Below, piece by piece: positions 57,201 through 64,000 of a stretch of DNA of 64,000 bases (the stretch's first letter is position 1; each line of letters opens with the position of its first letter). The notes below the pieces were generated by a model. It was not told where the DNA came from. It did no database searches and saw only the letters and a list, made by a program, of their open reading frames with translations. A program made the position numbers and the translations under genes. Source of the DNA: Taenia hydatigena (lineage: Eukaryota > Platyhelminthes > Cestoda > Cyclophyllidea > Taeniidae); the NCBI GenBank assembly GCA_036345935.2, contig JADWOT020000006.1, positions 13,180,519 to 13,244,518 of the forward strand, given 5' to 3'.

Positions 57201-60200
57201 CAAGTAATTCTATTTAGTAAAGAAAATTGGTTAGTGTCTCAACAATGTGATTATGAATTAATAAGGAACGTTTTACATCAGAATTGAAGAGCCTGCAGAT
57301 GCAAAATACAAGAGATATTGTTTGAAATGCTGACCCATAGGAACTGCTAAATCAACAATTAGGGAACTTCTCCGCACATCAGATTTGCGATGCTCCAAAC
57401 ATGATCATAACTGAATGGGAAAACTGAGAAAGTCATGGCGGAAGGAAAATAGGAAAGCGCCTGTAGCACCTACACCACTCATCAGGCGTCTTCGAGTTCG
57501 TTGAGGTTACGATACTGGTACAACGGCTAGAAGCGACGGAGTTGTGGAGCTGGGGGCAGTCAGAGGTGTCAATGGAGAGACATCGGTGTGTCAGAGTCAC
57601 CGGATCGCTAGCGCCTGCATGCGGCGGCTCTGGAAGTAGCGTCAATGAGGAGACGTGCTCAGAGTACAGAGAATACGGCGTAGCTAGCGGAGCAGCTGTG
57701 TCGGTGGCATCAGTGGCAGAGTCCAGCATGTCGGGGGGCGCGAAAGCGCGTGCTGGCGTGTTGGGACTGCTGCATTGATGGCTCGCGGCGCCCGCTAGCA
57801 GTCGCTTCACGAAACGGTAGCGGTCATACACCGGACGCATCACCACACGGTCGTTGCGTTCACGAGGCCGTCCGTACGCTGTCTCGAAGGCTAGCAATGC
57901 GCGCTGAATTACTAGCTTCTCCGTTTCCAGCTGCAGTCAAAACAAATATCATCAAATACAATATGATTCCTACCCACATGCTTAAATAAATATGCTTTAA
58001 CTATTGGCTTCAGTATTCGGGAAACAAAGCTTGTGTTGCAAAAAAAATCAATTTCTATTAAACAAAATGGATTACCCCATGACCCAAGATCGATTAAATT
58101 TAGTGTGCCACACTCTGAACCTGGTCAAAGAAATACCACAAACGTTCTCAATAGGTTGAGGCATCCAACCAAGTACCAATAAAAGAACCGAATAATATGG
58201 CGTGGCAGCGTTCGCACGTGCTAGCGGTGCCTCAGCAAAGTAGCTGAAAAGCGTACAACACTCCTGTCTCAAATGCTTCATAATAAACTGATTCCTCATA
58301 CAAGCTGAGCCTAATTAAGGGTTCACAATGACGGAGCCAAATCATGCGTCAGCCTTTGTAAGCGCAGTCACATTATAGAAGTCAGGATCAAACCCAAAAA
58401 AGGCCTATAAAAATAACACGTCAGGAGATTCTGCATAACTCTTATTTTAACGACACTCTTCAAAAGCATGAAAATGTTTAACAAGGAAAAAAATAATCCC
58501 ATATCCAAAGCTCCTACTTGACTTTAAACAATGGAAAGAACTGCGATTGGAGTTATTAGCGAAAGATACACCTAGCAGAAGTTTTAGGGATGTCTGCAAC
58601 TCTGAAAACCATCCATGCTTCAATGTTCCAGAACTTTCCGCTTCCATGGTTAATTCGCCAACATTTTGGAACGTCGCGATCTCTCCGACCTCCTCCTGAT
58701 TGATCAGTATCACATACGAATTCCCCTTAATTGTGTAAATAATAACTATGTACACAGGCCTGGTCTCGTCACTTCGACTCGCCAGCTAGTCGTTCCGTGC
58801 GTCGTGCCTCCATGCTTACCCACTCGTAGGTGGACATATGCATCCGAGACCTTTGCCTGCCGATCACTCAGGCTTGGAGCTCGGTAAGTCCAAGCTCACG
58901 CACATAACATTATGTAATGATAGTAGAGTTTTTAACTAACCTCCTGAAGAGTCATGTCAATTAGTTGCTCAGGTCGGTTTGCTACACGACGTTTCTCGGC
59001 GAGCCTCTGAACTATCTCGTCGTAGGCCTTCATAATAAACTCCACCCTTCGAGGTCCCTGCAGTGGATGGGGAGGAGTTCTGAACTGTGGTGATCTCTCT
59101 GGTGTTGGATCGTAGGTAGCTAGTCGGGCACAAAAATGTCCCTCGTCTTCCCTTCTCTGTTCCTCCGACGCTCCCTCGGCCGCCGGCCGCCGCCCTGAGT
59201 GGAGAGGAGGAACACACATCTGGGTAGCCACTCCACCGACGCCCTGCCCGCGGGACCCCGTGACCGTTTTCAAACTAAATTATGGTCTTACAGATCATTT
59301 TATTTAGAATTAGTGTTAGGCGTCTCGGTCCTCATATAATGCACACAGCATTAAAGACGACAGGTGTTCTGTTAGCGATCTTGCGTATAGCTAAAAACAG
59401 TAATAATAGTAGTCCGTGAGTTTGAAAAGCGTTTTCGTAGAAAGTGTGAATAAACTCTTGCTGGTTTTGGAGACTTGTGGATAAGCTTTTAAATAGGTGT
59501 ATGCAATGGCACAAAATAGGCTTTTTGTAATTTATAATGACGAGACACTGGTACGAGTTTACAGGCGTGTTGCTGTGGCAACATAAGGATAGCTAAGACA
59601 GGGAGCAGACAATTGCGTGAAATTGGAAGTACACTATTGCGCATTCAAGGCGGTCAGGTTGATGCCTTAGACTTATTGAAATTGGCCAGATAAACTAAAA
59701 AGTCAGAGGATGAAAAAAAAGGATGAATAGAATAACTACTGCTTGATGGAATGAAGTTGAACAGTTTTTTAGGAGTGACTGGGAGCGGTGAATGAAAACG
59801 GTGTTTACATGCATTTTGGATCCTGATCTTACAATGGGCAGCCTAATCGTAACGCACAAATTTTAAATCAGTTGTGAGCTCTAAACAAGCATCTAAAAAA
59901 TCCTAGTGAGTGATAAAATACTTTGGCAGGCTGAACGACCTCAAACAGCAAATGAAGCATAGCTTTCATCAGATAGAACAAGAATTCGGTACAGATAGCC
60001 CAAATAAGCTTAACCTTGAATCAAAGGATTCACAATGCTGCTAAGGTTAGAAAAGCAAAGTGGGCTCATGTTATCTAGCGTGGGTTGGTGACAGGTATTC
60101 TTGATGACTTTTGGGAAAACTGAAAAAGGGAAAAGTAACACGGGCAGTGATGAGAGTACTCAAGGATAGTAATACAAAAAAACGATTATGAACAATAGCG

Positions 60201-63200
60201 AAAACAGAGTAGAACGAAGGTAGTTAATGAATGACAAGATTTATGGCAAATCCCTATGAATACTTGAGTGTAAGTTCATTAAGGTAAATAAGAAGTTCGA
60301 AATCCCAAGGTGGGGTGAATATAATGCAGCATTAACGTTAACTGCCTAAATTTGGTGGGCCGAAAACAAGGGGGAATGAAGATGCTAAAAGAAACCAAAA
60401 CAATAGATGCCATATATCTTAACATTTTCTGAGAAGTAACAAAGCAGCCATGCAACCACCAATCAATATGACCTCTATTGTAGATGTCACAAAGATTATT
60501 GTCCATTTAATGGACTCAAGTTTGATGGAATGTGAGCATGGTGGAGTAGGTTCTTGTAAAGAGATATTAGACCGCGAAACCTTAATGTAGCAAACATGGA
60601 AGTGAATTTGGCTGCATTGGAATCAGTGGCGTAGTCCAAATGGCAAGCGGATGAAAGCTACTTGATGCTCACACCCTCGCAGTCAACGCAGGTGAGGCGC
60701 ATTAATTAGTGCAGCGTGGTGCTAATCCTCAAAGAGCTAACCAGCGGAGTGGCAAGAAGAGATAAAGCGACTTTTATTCTCGGAACCGGACTGCAATCAA
60801 TAACCAGCGACAACGAGAGCGCACAAAAGGCATCATGAGATTTGTGCAAAAGCAAAATTTAGCATTCCTTTAGACACATGATTTGTTCTCATGCATTCTA
60901 TCGACACTGAACATGCGCCTAATGGAGAAGGATGAAACATTCCCTCATTATGGATAATCAAGTCCATTTATACCAAGCACTGCATCACAATGTACCATAA
61001 CTAGTATGGTGACTAACATATGGCGCCCATAGTTATCCAAACAGGTATACTGTTATTTTTAAAGGAGCTGTCTATGAAGTACTGGAGATCAATTCACTAC
61101 TGCTTTTTTGACTCGAAATTCCGAAAATGAGCCACGAAAAAATCCCAACCGATGGGATGATAAATAAATTACAACTTGTGTATCGAAATTCCTTATTCAA
61201 AGGGTTGTATTTGTTTGTAATTTTACGGCTGGAAATGCATCGAATCTTATGAAAGCGCAAATTTAGATGACTGACAAGGAGGTTCAGAACACCTGGTCCC
61301 AAGAATTGGAATGGAGTGCATAAAACTTTTTAAAAAGTAGTAAATTATACGCATACAAAAGCAAAAGAACAAAAGTATATCTATTCAGCTGCGAAAAAGG
61401 GGCCCAATTTAAACTCATGGTATAGCATAGGCATGCGCAAAGCTATGGATCAATACCCACCAGAATCCGAGGTTCTCCACGGATTGGAATACTTTGTGGA
61501 CACAACAAATCCGACGTCTTGCAAATGCTGGGCCTCATCAGTGTCTGCATCGCCAGACCGGGCGATCAGGAGATCGTTTGTAAAGTCAGTGTGCTCCTGA
61601 CTGACATTAGCCGAGGAGGACACACCAAATTCCGCCTTCGGCTGCAATTGCGGTGATGGTGCAGAATCCCGGAGTTTGCGTATGTAGGCGCCGCCACTAT
61701 GACCACCACCGCTGATTTGAGAGATGCTGGAGTCCGTCGAAGGCATAGGGGGCGGGTGAGTCGAGTGAGAGAACTTAATTTAGAGCAAAAATGACAACAA
61801 TTAGTCGTGTGAATACCTTCCTTGCAAATCCTATATTTCTGCTATAAGTGTAATTTACTCTAAGTATCAGAAGTTGATATCTGCCATGTACTTTTACTAC
61901 CACTCATTCAGACCCTTTTTCTGGCACACGTACAGAAGGTTCTGTGAGCGAGCGTGAAGGTAAGCGATCCGGCCACATTATTTGCACACACGCAAATTCG
62001 CCTAATTAACAATAACGGCTAGAATACCCGAATGAATGTGCCAGCCTGGCCTCATTATGCGAACAAGGTAGTTTGGTTTCTCAAATTGCAATGATTTTGT
62101 ATTTCCAGCAGTCATCCCCTATTGCAAAATTTTTTAAATGAATAATGGAAGCTGGAAACAATCATTGGTTTCAAAACAAAACCTGTATCGTGGAAATGAT
62201 AAACCACAACCGAAAATAGAAGAAAATACACAAGCCTACAATGAAGGAGCGAAAAAGAAATCGTGCCCTAAAAACTCCCATAAATGTGACACAAGGGATT
62301 CCAAAAAAGCGACCACATCTTTTGAGAGAGGTAACAGAAACTCAAACCTCAACTCAACAAAATATCCAATACAAACTTCCAGGAACGAGTTCGCCTGTGT
62401 TAATTTGAGTGCCACTGAGTAAAATAAAGGGCATTTCATCCGCACAAGTCAAGAATAGAAATTGTGGCTTTTGGCATACATATTTGAGATTTCAGTAGAA
62501 AGTACATGCCAGGACTGTTGAGAAGAGTAACCGCTAAAACCACAGTCCGAACAATCATCAGTATGAACCATAATGGACAAAAAATGGCTTCGGCACTGTA
62601 GCTCCTTGTTGGCGCCATGACCATGAGTAAGGTACATTATTAAGGCAGAAGATCATAAGCGATTTCGCTGACTGACTAAAGAGATTAAGACGAATAGGCG
62701 TTGAGATAATTTTAGTCAGAAGATTCACCCTACCAAGAATGACGCAACCCCCTACGACGCTAGGAGAGTAAATTACAAGCTCAATCCTAGTCTATGTCAG
62801 AGCACAAAGACTAGGTGTTAACGTCGCCCTTATCAACATAAGAGATCCCCTTCCATTCAATGGGATGATGAATATGTTTCGTAGAGGTTATCGCACGATT
62901 CAGTAAAGCAAATGCGTCAAGTGATTCGATAGATTTGAGGACTTCAGACAACTCGCCAGTGTTTTTTAAGCATAGTGTTATGATTAAGATTTTTTCAGTC
63001 AACTCCATCAAAAGGCAGAGAATTTTAAATAACTCAGAACCTTAGCTTGCACTGCGAATTTGAGCGCCAATAGCAATTAGAATTTTCAGATAGTTAAACT
63101 ACTTGATCAAAAACTAAAAAATCGCCAAAAATGGGCAGTTGGCTAAGTAGAGTAAGATGATAAAGATTACTCTGTAAGGAATCTGACGTCTGCTATCCAA

Positions 63201-63541
63201 GCGACTGAAACAGTCTAATGGATTATGTTCGAGGAGGACTTACGGCGCAGAGAGGGGAGGGAAGAGAGACGTTGGGTCCGGTAGCGAGATTGCCGAGCCA
63301 ATGAGGACCGGATGTGGCAGAGGAGTGGGGGGGCGAATGCTGGCTATGGCGATGGCTAGACGGTAGGGCGTGTTGGCGCACACAGTTGCGCAGACAGGCC
63401 TGCAGGGTGGCGGAGAGCTGCTCGGCCACGTCGGTGGCCAGATTCAAAACCAATGACTGACTCTCCGTATCCGATGGACTCGTTGTTATTTGGTGTTCTC
63501 GCCCGCGACGTCCCCTCGCCCTAGGAGCAGAAGTAGGGATC
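54245..63541 (-). CDS. FAM13: FAM13-family protein (exon model incomplete)
   Basis: Clear exons in transcript order: 59274-58941 (IMKAYDEIVQRLAEKRRVAN, DMTLQE); 57930 to about 57480 (LETEKLVIQRALLAFETAYG, then VYDRYRFVKRLL); 55978-55474; 54716-54561 (SELQTELNSVKDSKKSLQKF, EFEHDFEKKHG); and 54366-54245 (RKVEMEDRQPLNPEYLHYKM, ARLTSLERLL, stop). These match the conserved C-terminal half of FAM13A/B/C. FAM13A and B carry a RhoGAP domain upstream, and none is seen here. Exons 63541-63244 (Ser/His/Pro-rich) and 61773-61461 (Ser-rich) are probable upstream parts, but the 61461-to-59274 phase does not match, so at least one exon is missing, and the 57.5-to-55.98 junction is unresolved. The gene probably continues beyond the window. 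Role is not well defined; mammalian members are linked to Rho and Wnt signalling. Confidence 0.78.
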
Positions 63542-64000
63542 CTACTTAAAGATTTACTCCAAAATAACGTTACCCTATACCAAATTTCTTTGACTCCCCC
63601 AACACAATTCAGCGACACAAATGTCACAAACTGTTTATGACATTGAAAACCAGAGGCAACATGTCCAATTTTACAGTGCCACTCAATTATGAGCCCTACC
63701 CTCAACTCTATCGGATCAACTCAGTGATATTATGATTTTAAAATTTAAATTGACGTCCGTTTCCATTAATTTGGATGAACTAGCTTTAATTCGCGGCTTA
63801 ATGGCGGAAGTGGTAATACATTTGGAAGACCGATGAAATACGTGTGAAATCCTATCAAGTTTGGAGGAATCGAACGCAAGTTTTTTATAACTGCCCCATC
63901 GCAGACGCGCCCAACTTAAATGAGAAAGCATTCTCGATGGCTACAATCGGCTTTTGGATGAAGTGATGGCATAAAGGGTAATTTACTAGGGGATGCTGTG
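63542..64000. other. probable FAM13 intron or upstream sequence
   Basis: No exon recognised up to the window edge. The upstream part of the gene, including any RhoGAP domain, would lie beyond 64000. Confidence 0.35.

Noticed and set aside
57433..57897. Full 154-codon frame as one FAM13 exon
   Set aside because: Only the part with LLAFETAYG to VKRLL is family-like. The last codons before the stop probably belong to an intron, since a donor such as GTGTAG or GTGCTA near 57470 is needed.

Overview
This is a eukaryotic nuclear window, most likely from a parasitic flatworm and plausibly a cestode; the species is inference. The genes are metazoan single-copy genes broken into many small exons with GT-AG introns. 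Many introns are only 25-40 bp. There is a Ty3/gypsy-type element, and one gene whose start codon could come either from a 31-bp intron or from a flatworm spliced leader ending in AUG. No bacterial operons, rRNA, tRNA or CRISPR were seen. I rebuilt gene models by hand from splice signals, reading-frame phase and family motifs.

Layout. 1-10.9 kb is gene-poor: a coiled-coil-like exon fragment (1.03 kb), a ~700-bp repeat (4.6-5.35 kb), a second dispersed repeat (6.0-7.1 kb), an intact 183-codon ORF with one membrane span (8.0 kb), and an inverted copy of a transporter exon (9.7-10.4 kb). 11.0-24.3 kb holds two tandem SLC1 (glutamate/neutral amino acid transporter) paralogues on the + strand. Their exon phases match throughout and most exon lengths are identical, and an extra copy of the last exon lies between them. 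26.3-26.7 kb is SPCS1, a signal peptidase complex subunit. 27.46-31.57 kb is a second copy of the ~700-bp repeat split by an LTR retrotransposon with 228-bp LTRs and a mostly deleted integrase. 32.0-34.4 kb is FICD, the ER AMPylase. 36.0-39.1 kb is CEP44 (centriole). On the minus strand, 39.4-43.8 kb is SFSWAP (splicing regulator). 47.1-49.7 kb is ARMT1 (DUF89 phosphatase family). On the minus strand, 50.45-51.64 kb is QDPR (dihydropteridine reductase) and 54.2 to at least 63.5 kb is a FAM13-family gene.

The genes are mostly unrelated housekeeping functions, as expected for an animal genome. Two are linked by compartment: SPCS1 cleaves signal peptides at the ER membrane and FICD modifies the ER chaperone BiP. 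QDPR recycles the cofactor of aromatic amino acid hydroxylases.

The most unusual content is the SLC1 pair. Both proteins keep the TM8 Asp/Arg that bind acidic substrate in known family members. Both have replaced the otherwise near-invariant TM7 NMDGT motif with a Lys-containing version and have lost the TM8 Asn/Asp that help form a sodium site. The models for SLC1 (both), FICD, SFSWAP, ARMT1 and QDPR close in frame from ATG to stop. CEP44 has one unresolved internal junction, and FAM13 is incomplete.
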